Program-made: the position numbers and the translations under genes
The notes under the pieces: generated by a model
What the model saw: the letters and a program-made list of their open reading frames with translations, nothing else
What the model was told of the DNA's origin: nothing
The model's database searches: none
Shown here: piece by piece, positions 43,739-55,182 of the stretch
How the letters are laid out: each line of letters opens with the position of its first letter
Position numbering within the stretch: the first letter of the stretch is position 1
Source: Cladorrhinum sp. PSN259
Lineage: Eukaryota > Ascomycota > Sordariomycetes > Sordariales > Podosporaceae
Length of the DNA: 64,000 nucleotides
Assembly (NCBI GenBank): GCA_033725935.1
Contig: MU867145.1
Coordinates: forward strand, 1-64,000
Direction of reading: 5' to 3'

Positions 43739-44706
43739 GAGGCAGCTGGTCGCCTCTGTGGACATTTTCTTGTAGAATAGGGTAATAAGTATGCACAGCG
43801 TATCAGCATGTACTGCTTAGTCTTGTTATTGTCGATTTAATATGGAACACTAGGGGTGTTAGATGGGCATTTTCCGAGTTGCCCTAAACCCTCTAGGTTA
43901 TGTCTTAATTCTTGTTTCTGCGGCTATTGATACTCTCTAGTATCATCTTTGCCTTGTATCAATAGCCGAGTAAACTACGTACATGGACAATCCCACGGAC
44001 CGGCTAAGAGCAGTTGATCACCATTTGTTCTGTTGGAAGCAATAGGCAAGGAGCCAGAATCTTAGCAACATGGAAGTTAGACGATCACAACTACCCAACC
44101 AAAAACAATGTCTTCAATATTGTGCACAAATGAAGATGATTTTGCTGAATAGATGATTAGTGTAGTACCGACCACGCTGTGCTTAACCTTCATGGGAAAT
44201 CCCAAGCAGAAGACCGAAGGAAGGTTAAATATCGATAGAGTCCTACCTCTGTACCAACAAGCTCGGGATTATTATTCTGCATCAATAGGAACTCCTCGAT
44301 CATTATCCCAGAGAGATTTGTAGAGTACACAACCCTCCGTTGCTAATTACCTGTTTATCAGGAATCTCTGGCTCCGTCTCGGCCCACACAGGGACGCTTG
44401 GTTAATGCCTTACCCTGCCTTGCCCCCCACAGGCAGACTCTGGCTTATTCGGGCGTTACAGGTAGGGTACACCCCACGATTAACCTTTCAGCAGCTGCAC
44501 GTTCATACTCTCGCTTCTGCCCACTTCTATCTTGTGTGTCGCTTGTCCGAGTCCGAGTCGGTCATGGGAGTCGTCCGAGTCTTTCCGTTCCTTACCACAA
44601 ATAATTCCAGTGAGAGCAAGCGACACCCGGTTCACCGACTGACCACCGACTTTACTGTTAGCCCTTTCCCTCTACCATTCTCAACCGTTAGCCCGTGCCT
44701 TCCACA
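43739..44706. other. Intergenic
   Basis: No gene is supported. There is an imperfect inverted repeat around 43925-43968 (ggctattgata / tatcaatagcc), probably part of the 3' region of the phosphatase gene. Confidence 0.45.
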
Positions 44707-46272
44707 ATGATGCAGTGGAAAGGACTCAAATTCAGAGACTTCAGTGCCGGCCAGAGCTCCCCCAGACAACTCAGGCTACCTCCCTCAGCTCTATCGGCTC
44801 CTAGTCGATTGAGAACAACATTCTTGTCAGTGCCATCCAATATCCTAACCCGATTCAAAGAGTTTTACCACGCCTTCAAGGAGTACCGCCGCGTATCCAA
44901 GCACAAGATGGGCGTCAAATTCGTCTACCGACATGCCTGTCATAAAGATTACGACCGTGTAGCCAACTCGGGACCCTTGTATCTCTCCAAGGAAGCTGGC
45001 TGCGAGCAAAAGGACATCCCCTACATCTTGAAGGACACTGTTGCTCATTACAACCTCAAGTCCTTTGAGTGTGTGGACGGGCCTAAGTGCTCTATCTGCA
45101 AGGAGGATAAGATCCCGACCGTGTACCGTTATCTACCAACCCGTTGCGGGCATTGTATCAGGGTATGTACCGATTGCATTTTACTATTTCTTGTTCCTCC
45201 AGAAGCATGCCTAACTAGTTACCAGGCCTGGACCCATCGTATGTTGACCATTACTGTCCCGGAGATCACCAGCTTGGTTGCTGCATGGGGAGAGCAACAC
45301 CCGGAGCGGCCGTTGTCGATTATACAGCTGGAGGATCTGCTCCTCGATGTCCAAACAACCATTCGCGTGACTGTAGTCAACGCCATTCTCCGCATCGAGA
45401 AGTCCGAGTTTGAGAGTTGGCTGATGACCGATTCTAACTTGTTGCCCTGGCCTTTGCCCGCCGACAAGCCCAAGTCACCGGCCCACGCAAACACGCCCAA
45501 TCCGACAAGCGAGACAAATAAGTTTAAGAAGCTATTGAGGACTTCTTCAAAGAGCAGGAGCAGCGACAGCTACGAACAGAACGAGGATGAGGCTACCTCT
45601 GCCAGAATCAGTCGCTGGGACCAAGTTCGCACTGCGAGACACCAATCTCATGGCGATGACTACAAGAACCTCAATCCCGACGCGCTCCGACAGGACGTCT
45701 TAGAGGCTGCCAAGCTCCCCGGCCGCGATCTTATCAATCCCCACTTCAACAGGCCAGGCACCGCCGCTGCCAATCCAACCTTGCTCGCGATGCCCTTTTT
45801 CCCATTCGAACTTCGTCCAGCTAAGCACTTCAAGTCTTTCAAGGCCAAAGCCAAGACGAACTTGAGAGACATGAGGATGGCAGCTTCTCACATGGGCCTG
45901 AGCAAGATCACAGAGGAAGACGAGGTGAGTCTTGACGAGGACGAAGTTGGTCCTAGTACCTCCAAGAAGCCCGTCAAGATCGAGGACAAAACGCCCTTGA
46001 TCTGGGAAGATCCGGCTGAAGAGAACAAGGCCGCCGGAAAATTCATTGCCAAGTACACCAAGGCCGACTATGGCCTGTACTGCGACGATTGTGAGGCCAA
46101 GCCCGACGGCTTCACCCTTCTCCCCCGGGGTGTTTATTGCAGAGACTGCGGTAACAAGGCCCAGATGTCTGAGAAGAGCGGTAGCCTCCCACCCGTCTCG
46201 CTTGTTGGTGTCAGCGAGGCTATTACCAAGGAGAATGTGGAAAAGGAGAATGGCAAGGGGAAGGAGAAGTAG
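44707..46272 (+). CDS. Fungal protein with two CxxC pairs, unknown function
   Basis: Exons 44707-45162 and 45226-46272 give 500 aa. The 63-nt intron (GTATGT, branch ctaac, ACCAG) is a multiple of three and has no stop, so unspliced RNA would add 21 residues. The protein has four cysteines as CSIC (128, 131) and CGHC (147, 150), then CDDC (438, 441) and CRDC (457, 460). Each half looks like a zinc-ribbon or RING-like knuckle. The middle is polar and rich in Lys, Ser and Glu; a DEDEVGPST-type acidic patch precedes the second knuckle. No signal peptide or membrane segment. I do not recognise the family. The second ATG at 44710 is an equally possible start. Confidence 0.72.
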   Translation: MMQWKGLKFRDFSAGQSSPRQLRLPPSALSAPSRLRTTFLSVPSNILTRFKEFYHAFKEYRRVSKHKMGVKFVYRHACHKDYDRVANSGPLYLSKEAGCEQKDIPYILKDTVAHYNLKSFECVDGPKCSICKEDKIPTVYRYLPTRCGHCIRVCTDCILLFLVPPEACLTSYQAWTHRMLTITVPEITSLVAAWGEQHPERPLSIIQLEDLLLDVQTTIRVTVVNAILRIEKSEFESWLMTDSNLLPWPLPADKPKSPAHANTPNPTSETNKFKKLLRTSSKSRSSDSYEQNEDEATSARISRWDQVRTARHQSHGDDYKNLNPDALRQDVLEAAKLPGRDLINPHFNRPGTAAANPTLLAMPFFPFELRPAKHFKSFKAKAKTNLRDMRMAASHMGLSKITEEDEVSLDEDEVGPSTSKKPVKIEDKTPLIWEDPAEENKAAGKFIAKYTKADYGLYCDDCEAKPDGFTLLPRGVYCRDCGNKAQMSEKSGSLPPVSLVGVSEAITKENVEKENGKGKEK

Positions 46273-46348
46273 ACGCCTGCATCTGGTGTTGGTAGGGTGG
46301 AGAAGGATCCCGCCAAGCGTGCGTCTGCTGCTTCGGCTCTTCATAAGA

Positions 46349-46380
<32 letters not shown>

Positions 46381-47604
46381 CACACATGAATTGAAACCCT
46401 ATAAGGGTAAAATAATTTTTTTGTACGGGTAGCGGATATCAACAAATTGATATTTTTGGTAATTCTAAGGCCTGTATATGGTGCTTGGATGCCTGCTGTC
46501 GATAGTTTTAGGCCTTCTCATGATCGTTGGATGCCTTCGGATTATGCTTGCAGGCCGGTTGGAAGTCGTTTGGGCCCTGTGATGATACACGTAGACCTTC
46601 TCATGATCCCCAGTGAGTGTGACGACTCCAGCTAGGCGTGTTTTTGATGCTTGTATGCCTAAACTGCAGCTTTTTACGCATTTTGATGACGCTTGTATAT
46701 GTCTCCCTTTGATCATCGCATGCCTTTCATTGATCTGTGTACGGCACACCGTAATTGTTCAAACTGTATATCTGCGATAATTAGACCATTGTATGCCTTC
46801 CACCGATGGCTTGCATTAGGCGTGTTGTAGTTCTTTGTATCAGGCCTGTTGTAGATAGTTCTTTGTATTAAACGTATTGTAGATGATTCTCTGTATGCCT
46901 GCGTTTAAAGTCTTTTATACCTTTTGATGGATTCTTAGATTGCTTTTTGGTGATTCTTGGATGGCTGTGGGTGATGCATGCAGGGCGGACTCATTTTGAG
47001 TACTCCCATCGTTGTCTTTTGATGATTATTATGATGCCTCCAGGTCTACTCTGACCTCTTTGTATGCCGGTCAATATGTACACTGTCTGTATGAATGCGC
47101 CAGGTGTCTTGTGTCTTGTCTGCCTACTGTTTTTATCTTTTTATGTGTCTTAAGATGGTTTGTATGCCTGACCTTGATCTTCAAAGGCTACATTAATAAT
47201 ATTTTATATGCATGCCGGACATTCTTGTTTTTCTGAATTTTATTCTTTTTATGCCTTCCTATGAGATAATGGGCGGAACAGGTTCTGGTCCGGCTCCGAG
47301 GTGGGGCGGCCACGGAGGTTGTGGGACCCGGCATCTCCAGATGCTTGCCGAAACGCATACGTCATAGATCATCTCCAACCCGAAACAGGCTGCGAGCGGA
47401 TTCACTGTCCCACAGCGGGCATCATTGATAGCAGAAGTTTGCCAGTTGCAGCCATTGAGTCTTTTAAACTGCATCCTCATTTATCTTGCATTTGCAATTC
47501 CTCGCCTCTTTTCAACGACAGAGACAGTGCAACACTGGTACCTGCACGACTCATACGACTTACACGCTTTGACCATCTGGAGTTCAGACGAACTGCTACA
47601 CAAA
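46273..47604. other. Intergenic: T30 tract and degenerate repeat field
   Basis: No gene. A pure run of 30 T (46351-46380) follows the CxxC gene. A degenerate repeat field fills 46440-47265, listed separately. The rest (47265-47604) is the promoter and leader of the phosphoketolase. Confidence 0.55.
46440..47265 (+). repeat. Degenerate array with recurring TGTATGCCT-like units
   Basis: At least ten variants of TGTATGCCT / TGGATGCCT occur at irregular intervals of about 30-100 bases, for example near 46485, 46528, 46652, 46717, 46792, 46890, 47034, 47061, 47160 and 47210. Neighbouring words such as GATGCTTG, TTCTTTGTAT and TTGTAGAT also repeat. T/G-rich on this strand. It looks like an old, diverged minisatellite. 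Confidence 0.55.
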
Positions 47605-50299
47605 ATGCCTTCTAACGAAAGTCCCATCCCCAACCCACCTCCCCTTCCTTCAGACCTCCCGGACTCTATTCTGGATCTGGCCGTCACTCTGGAGCGCAAA
47701 TCACTCCCTGACGATGTTCGAAATTCGTTACGCAGCTTCCAGAGAGCAGGATGCTACATCGCTGCTGGTAACGATCCCTGGCAAAGAACCAATCCCTTCT
47801 AACAGTACACAGCACTGACCCCTTTTTCTAGCAATGATCTTCCTCCGGGACAATGTTCTCTTGTCTTCTCCTCTCAAAGTGAGCGACATCAAGCCTCGTC
47901 TCCTCGGTAAGTCAACCCCCCCTTCGTGATGTAATTCAACTGACAAATCCTCAAGGGCACTGGGGAACCTGTCCCGGTCTGGTACTCATCACCTCGCACC
48001 TTAACCTCTTGCTGCGCAATAATCCGTCGCTCAACATGATCAACGTCATTGGCCCAGGTCACGGCGCCCCAGCTGCTTTGGCCACTCTGTGGTTGGAAGG
48101 ATCTCTGGCCAAGTTTTACCCTGGAGAATATGATCTTTCCTCTTCTGGACTATTCAACCTCATCACGCGCTTCTCGGTTCCGGGGGGCTTTCCCAGTCAT
48201 ATCAATGCCGAGACACCGGGTGCTATCCATGAGGGTGGTGAGCTCGGATATGCGCTGTCAGTATCATTTGGCGCCGTGATGGATAATCCTGATTTAGTGG
48301 TCGCATGTGTTGTGGGAGACGGAGAGGCCGAAACAGGGCCAACCGCTACGTAAGTCCTTTTTCTTGTGGCGAAAAAGAAAAGAACTAACAAGACACAGCG
48401 CTTGGCATGCCATCAAGTACCTCGACCCCCGCGAGTCGGGAGCTGTCATCCCTATCCTGCATGTCAATGGATTCAAAATCAGCGAGAGGACAATATTCGG
48501 GTGCATGGATGACAAGGAGATCGTGGCACTCTTCAGCGGCTATGGATATCAGGTCAGAATCGTTGAACAGCTGGATCACATTGACGACGATCTGCAGGGA
48601 AGTTTGGAGTGGGCCTTGGGAGAGATCAAGAGGATCCAAAAGGCCGCGAGGGAGGGAAACCCAATTGTCAAGCCAAGATGGCCCATGATTGTGCTTCGCA
48701 CTCCCAAGGGTTGGACCGGGCCAAAAGAAGTCGACGGCAAACTCGTTGAGGGATCTTTCCACTCACATCAGGTCCCCCTTCCCAAAGCTGGCACAGATGA
48801 GACACAGCTCAAGATTCTGGACGACTGGTTGTCTAGTTACAAGATCAACGAGCTCCTAGAGGATGGAAAGCCTTCAAAGGCAATCCTTCGCGTCTTGCCA
48901 GAGGATGACGAGAGGAAGCTTGGCCAGCTCAAAACCACCTATGATCCATACATCGCCTTGAATACGGTGGATTGGAAGAAGTTTGGAGTCGAGAAAGGTT
49001 CGGAACAAAGCTGCATGCAGACCACCGGAAAATATCTGGACGCTGTCTTTCAAGCCAACCCTACTACCCTCCGGCTTTTCTCTCCAGACGAGCTCGAGAG
49101 TAACAAGCTGAGCGCCATTCTCGATCATACGTCTCGGAACTTCCAATGGGACGAATACTCGCGGGCTAATGGCGGGCGGGTTATTGAGACTCTGTCCGAG
49201 CATGACTGCCAGGGCTTCATGCAAGGTTACACCCTTACTGGGCGCACAGCCATCTTTCCTTCCTACGAATCCTTCCTAGGAATCATTCACACCATGATGG
49301 TTCAGTACTCAAAGTTCGTCAAGATTGCCCGTGATGTCCCTTGGCGCGGCAACCTTGCCTCCATCAACTACATTGAGACTTCCACCTGGGCCAGACAGGA
49401 ACACAACGGCTTCTCTCACCAAAACCCCTCGTTCATTGGCGCCGTTTTGAACGTGAAACCTGAAGCCGCTAGGGTATGCCACACTACCACGCCCCTATAC
49501 ACTTGCTCACAAGTTTGCTAACACCAGAATAGGTCTACCTACCCCCTGATGCCAACTGCTTCCTCTCCACTGTCGACCATTGCCTGCATTCCAAGAACTA
49601 TGTCAACCTCATCATTGGCTCTAAGCAGCCAACTCCGGTCTACTTGACTGCCGACGAGGCAGCCGCGCACTGCCGAGATGGTGCGAGCATCTGGCAATTT
49701 GCTTCGTCATCTGAGTCGCCCGATGTTGTCATTGCTGGCATCGGTGTCGAAGTCACCTTTGAAACAATTGCCTGCTCGGCTCTCCTGAGATCTATCTGTC
49801 CGTCTCTGAAGGTCAGGGTTGTAAATGTTACAGATTTGATGATTCTTGCGCCTGAATCACGACACCCACATGCGCTAACCAAGGACAAGTTCCGGGAGTT
49901 ATTTACTAATGACAAGCCGGTCCTGTTCAACTATCATGGATATCCAACCGAGCTGCAAGGTCTTTTGTTTGGCAGAGAAAACGTTTCCAGAATGAGTGTG
50001 GCTGGATACATGGAAGAAGGGAGCACAACGACACCGTTTGACATGATGCTGAGGAATGGTGTTAGTCGATTTGATTTGGCTGAGAGGGCGTTGAAGGCTG
50101 CTGCGGCTGGGAACGATGGCGTCAAGAAAGGGTTGGAGGGATATCTGGGAGAGGTGAAGAAGAGGGTTGAAGAGGTGAGGGAGTTTATCAGGCAGGAAGG
50201 AAAAGGTGAGTTTTGTTCTTGCTTTTGTCCAGATGAATATTTGCTGACCTGCATGACACAGACCCGGACAACATCTACGATATGCCCAAGTTTGACTAG
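47605..50299 (+). CDS. Phosphoketolase (xylulose-5-P / fructose-6-P)
   Basis: Six exons (47605-47767, 47832-47906, 47956-48349, 48399-49473, 49533-50205, 50262-50299) join in phase to 805 aa, the normal family length. The enzyme uses thiamine diphosphate to split xylulose-5-P (or fructose-6-P) with phosphate into acetyl-P plus glyceraldehyde-3-P (or erythrose-4-P). Seen in sequence: HWGTCPGL and GPGHGAPA near the N terminus, the XFP signature AETPGAIHEGGELGYALS, the ThDP/Mg block VVGDGEAETGPTATAW (with a Thr codon split by intron 3), TPKGWTGP, ARQEHNGFSHQNPSF, and the conserved C-terminal domain (VNVTDLMILAPESRHPHAL, VLFNYHGYP, TTPFDM). It lacks an organelle signal, so it is probably cytosolic. 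In fungi it feeds acetyl units through acetate kinase or phosphotransacetylase. No partner gene is in the window. Confidence 0.95.
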
Positions 50300-53200
50300 A
50301 GAAATTCTTGTTTGGAGAGATGGATATGTAGACAGACATGTTGTCGCTGAAAATTTTAAACCCTTTTCTTGCTTTCCGGTGTGCCTAGATAACAAGTTCA
50401 GGCTCGGTGCACACTGCATATAACCGGCCAGCGCTCTTTCCCTTTCCAGCCTCCTGCTTCATGTGGACTCGAACTTTCAGTCGGCCGTCGGGTAGCTGCA
50501 ACGCCCAAATGCAGTGACGTATGCAGAGACAAGGGAAGTCACGCCCGCATCCATCGGTTTGCATCCTGCTTTTCCAGAGTTTTCTCACCAAATTCACCTC
50601 AAATAGTAAAATTCGTGACCTGAGGCTTCGTCATCCGGATGACCACATTTGGAGTTTCGCCGGACTCCCTGCGTGCCAGCATGCCATCCTCCTTCCAGCT
50701 TACCATCCTTCCTACCAGGTCTGTAGGCCGTTACATCACTTTCTTTCTACCTGGCCTGGTCAACCCAAATTTAGCGTCACCGCCTTTTCGGCCCACAATT
50801 GCCGGGCATGTCATCTGCGAGAAACACTTACAGAACGAGAAGGGATTTTTTTTTTTGGTCGGACCGAGTCCACAGCCGACGAAGGAGACCTACCTATATG
50901 TAAGTACAATGCACATTGATGGTACGGATACATGTACATACATACATACGTGCTACCTGGAGTTTCATTCGCGGTACGTAGCCCTGCTGCATGGCATCTA
51001 CCCATCCCGCTGTGCAGCAAGCTGCATGACTTCCCGTGCCGTCCTTTTCGTATTTGGGTTGCGGGGATATCCATTCTGCCGTTTTTGTGGTGGTCATGGC
51101 AATCAGTTGACGTATGCGCATAGTTCAGCTTTTAGCGATAAACCACGCAGTATGCAACTCTCTCTAAAACCAGCTCACTGCAGACGCCTAGCGCATCATT
51201 GAAAAGTTCTGGGCCGAGACATTTACTCCCTACGGAGAGGCAGGACGAATGAGTGTGAGACACCGCACGCTACACCCCCCCTTGCAGATACTTGGACGCA
51301 TTCACACACCACCGAATCAGATAACACCTCTGCCAGCGAGCCTCGAAGATTGCCCCTTTTTCAACCGAAAAGATCAGCATTAAGAAGGCTATCAACAGGG
51401 GTGTGAACCCCAATTGACCAGGATAACAAGTAAGACGGAGAGTCAACTTGTTTGCGCGCAAGAATCCATAAATCCGTCAGCTCAACACCTCGTTTCCTCG
51501 CGCTGCCAAACCCGTGGGGGTGGGTTGCCATGATCGCCAAGCCCGCTACGGGAGATGGGAAACAAAGTCGAACAGGATCCACGGGACGACGAGACCAATG
51601 GTCTAGAGAATCTGGCTCGAGATGGCCTGATGGGATAAAAGGCCCAGAGCAGAAAAAGAAAAGCGTCGCGGGATGGGGACGGCAAGCCGAGAGGGGGCAT
51701 TGGGTATGGCACTCCACTAAACATTCCCAAGGGATCTGCTACATGGAGACTAGTAGCCGCCGGCAGCGCACATCGGACCAATCTCCACTACCGACGGTCA
51801 GGATCCCCAGCAGGGGCTATTCCGCGGAGGAGCCGGAAAGGTCGGATCATCCGGACCGGGAGTGCGCTAACTTACTCTGGGCTCTAGCTGACCGACCTGA
51901 CGAGCATTGGTGGCGGGCACCACGGCATCACACCTGAAAGTCGCTCTCAACGGCGAACTTCCAACTTGGCGGAAGCACCAAGAGCCCCCAGAAGGCGATA
52001 TTCAGGCACAACGCGGGCTTAGCGTGCTGTCGCGGGCGCCGGCTTCTTTTCCTTTACCCCGCGCCCGATGGTCGCGCCCAGTGGTCTCGCTCAGTTGCAG
52101 TGGCCATGCCTGAATGACGGCTGCAACCCTCTCGGCGCTCTCGCGGCCCAACACCCTCCCCGAGTGGCTTGGGGAACAAGCTCCGTCCACTCACATTCTT
52201 CCGTCACATCTCGCAGCTTTTTGGGTCCTTGGAGGCATCCCTTTTCCAAAGAAGAAACCAGGCGACCAACCACGACGTTTTGCGGGGCTCCACCACCTGT
52301 AGCAATGCACGTGCAGTGGTACCTGGCGTCTCTGCAGGGCTATTAACATGGCGTGAGAATGAATGCAGCCGTCCCAATACCGGAATGGGGGATCGGGGCA
52401 GGGGCCGGGGCAAGGTCACACGACGGCCCGGCCTCATCCACTTGCGGTTGCTGGGAACTGCGGGACGCACGCAAACAGAGAGAGGAGCAGGCCGATCATC
52501 TTGCAGCAGCGCGCTGCTCCGCCCGCCATGGCCCTGCTGCAGCAATTGCGCATGCTGGATGTAAGGAATCCCACCCCGCGCATCATGTCATGGTGCTCAA
52601 TTGCACCAAGAGGCCCATGCGTGTCATTCCGTGCAACTGGCCAAGGTGGACAACAATAGCGTCCTCGTTAGCTGGGTTCCGCTGCTAGCAACCCGCTGAC
52701 GGGGGCCCTCTTAGCCTGGGGGGTGCAAGGGTGTGACGAGGTGTGAAGCGCAGAAAATGGAACAAAATGAACCCCCTGGGTCATGAATTCGCTGATCATT
52801 TCCGTCAATCGCTCCTCATCTCGTCTTTATTTTAAATACAACGGGGAGCCGGTTTGTTTTTTTTGGGGCAGCCATGTATTGTTGTTTACCGCTCATCTAC
52901 CCCTTCACAAGATTTGGTCCGTGTTTCGTCGTCGGCAATGGATTCAACAGGCAACTTCTTCTATGACCAGAATCGGACCCAGTAGCCCGGCTCAACAACC
53001 CTAAGCGAGACAGACGCAATTTGGGCACAGTCAGGAATCTGCACCCACACAGGAGCAAGTTTCTACATCTGCCACATTCGAGACATTCGGACGAGTGTCG
53101 ACCAACCAGTCGGCAGAGTCTTGTCTTTTGAAGGAACGTTTCTTTTTTTGCTCCCCGACTTGGGGGCACCGGGGGGAAATTCCACGCTACCCGCTAGGGC

Positions 53201-53568
53201 CGCCCCTTGTCAGAAGTGATCAGGAAGTTAAACCATCCCATCCCATCCCACTTTCTCAGTCAAACAACAAACGGACTTTGTCTTGTTGCCAACGCAGACA
53301 CCATAATCATATCCACGCCACTTTTCGGTACCGGTGTGAGTAAGAGACGAACTCAGATCTGATTCTGGGGTATAAAGGCTGCCGTCAAGGGTCTCTTTTC
53401 CCCACAACTCGAAATACATTACATACAATTCATTCACCTTTGACCACTCGGCTTGCAGCTCATCTCTCGATGCTTTCAACTTGTCATCAGTACAACACAA
53501 TCAACCAAGGCGACCATATCTATTGGTCCTGACCCCCGTTCAGCTTCTAGGCCGATCTTTCCGTCAAC
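50300..53568. other. Long intergenic stretch
   Basis: About 3.3 kb with no gene I can support on either strand; the open frames are short and show no motifs. GC-rich between about 51.5 and 52.6 kb. The right end is the promoter of the acetyltransferase, with a TATA box at 53371. Confidence 0.4.
53371..53376 (+). promoter_or_regulatory. TATA box of the acetyltransferase gene
   Basis: tataaa in gggTATAAAgg, 198 bases before the ATG at 53569. Confidence 0.5.
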
Positions 53569-55182
53569 ATGTCTTTCAACAACAACAATAACAACAACAA
53601 TTATAATAACAACGTGAACAACCTCTCAGTCATGGCCAATTTGCCCTCTTCAAATGACTCGATAAAGCGTCGTGGAAAGATGCGGGTTAGCTTTCCCGCC
53701 GGGAACCAAGACTTCCGCAATGTCCGTAATGAGGCGTCACGAGCATGTCGAGAGTTCAATCTTACACCGGAGGACGCAGCTCCATTGGAACGAAGCCGAA
53801 AGTGGCTTGAGTAAGTGTCTCCAGGCACGGAGGATAGTACATGCGCTTCGGGCTGACTAGGAACTTCGCATAGCATCGTGAATCCCAACCGTGACCGTAG
53901 CAAGGACGAGGTTGTGGCTATCACCCACGATCAAACCTTTACCAACACAAATCTGGTTGCCAAGACACCGTTCATCAAGCCACCAATTCAAATCGACTAT
54001 GGCAGTCGCCTCAAAGTTGGCGGCAGCACCTTCATCAACCGCGGATGCATGATTCTCGACACGCCTGTTGCCGACGTGGTCATTGGAGAGCGTTGCAACA
54101 TTGGGCCCAACTGCTGCATCATCAGCGTCACCCGTAAGTTGTTCTTTATCCCTCTCGTTTTGTTTCAGCTCCCAAGACTTCGTTTGTGGAAGCCTGCCCC
54201 CTCCCATCTTTTTTTTTTTTGGGAAAGGGGGCGTTGGTTCGGCTGCGTCGGTTCCGGTAAGCCGGGGAGCCTTCCCGAGTCCATGGGTGCAGGATTTTTG
54301 TCTCACCCAAGCTGCAGGTTCAGCCCGATTTGGAAGAGGATGATGACCACGGCTAACAATGTTTTCTACATAGACCCCCCCAGCTTGGACGGACGAAAGT
54401 CCAGAATGAGCATTGGTCAGCCAATTACGATCGGGCATGATGTCTGGATCGGTGCCAACGTCACCATCTTGTAAGTCCGAGTCCACCCCCCCTTTATGTC
54501 CCGCTCTCCAACCGGTACCAACAAGGCGCGCTTGAAACTTGCATTATGCGCTTGTGGAAAAAATCCCGCTTGCACGCGAGACCGTTTCGATTTTTTTTTG
54601 TGATAGGTCATCTGGTTGCCTGGACTGACACCAACATCTTCCACTAGGGGCGGCGTAACGATTGGTGATGGTGCCGTAATTGGTGCTTGCAGTCTTGTCA
54701 AGGAAGATGTCCCGCCCATGACCCTTGCCTTTGGTGTGCCTGCTCGGGTTGTCAGGTCGCTGAGGAACATCGACCCAAGCACCGAGTTTGAAGGCCCGGT
54801 TGCCGAGACGCTGGAGGATGCGTTGGCAATGGCAAATCACGCCGCCAAGCCGGTTTATTCAGATGCTGATATGGATGCTCTCGAGCTGAGTCTGGCGTCC
54901 GCCGGTGGCTCTCCTCTTCACCCCGTACCTCCCAACGGCACCAACATCTTTCATGCGTTAACGTGGCCTGTTGCTCCTCCTGATCATGGGCGCCGCGAGA
55001 GCGAGCAGGATCAGGTGCAAAGGAGGGATGACCAGAGGGAGAGGGTGAGGAAAGCAGAGATTGGTCTGGCGATGGCCGTCGGCGGGGTTCTTCTCGCTGG
55101 TCTCTTGTTGGCCTTCTTTTTTGCAGGCGCTTACATGGCTGAGAGAAGGGTGTGTCTCTCGGGATATGTGGCAGAGATGTGA
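53569..55182 (+). CDS. Hexapeptide (maltose/galactoside-type) acetyltransferase with C-terminal TM anchor
   Basis: Four exons (53569-53810, 53874-54133, 54374-54470, 54648-55182) give 377 aa. An Asn-rich head (MSFNNNNNNNNYNNN) precedes a MAT-type domain: an N-terminal Mac region with RNVRNEASRACREFN, then the left-handed beta-helix (IDYGSRLKVGGSTFINRGCM, VVIGERCNIGPNC, PITIGHDVWIGANVTIL, GGVTIGDGAVIGA). The likely catalytic His is H168 in SVTHPPS, whose codon is split by intron 2. Such enzymes move acetyl from acetyl-CoA to sugar hydroxyls, working as trimers. The surprise is the C terminus: after the helix, an acidic/basic linker leads to a transmembrane segment (IGLAMAVGGVLLAGLLLAFF) and a short tail. 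Typical members are soluble and about 190-230 aa. A later ATG (53632) could skip the poly-Asn. Confidence 0.85.

Noticed and set aside
51452..52688. Several overlapping open frames in the GC-rich gap before the acetyltransferase
   Set aside because: Frames overlap on both strands, have no conserved motif and lack splice continuity; GC-rich DNA opens frames by chance.
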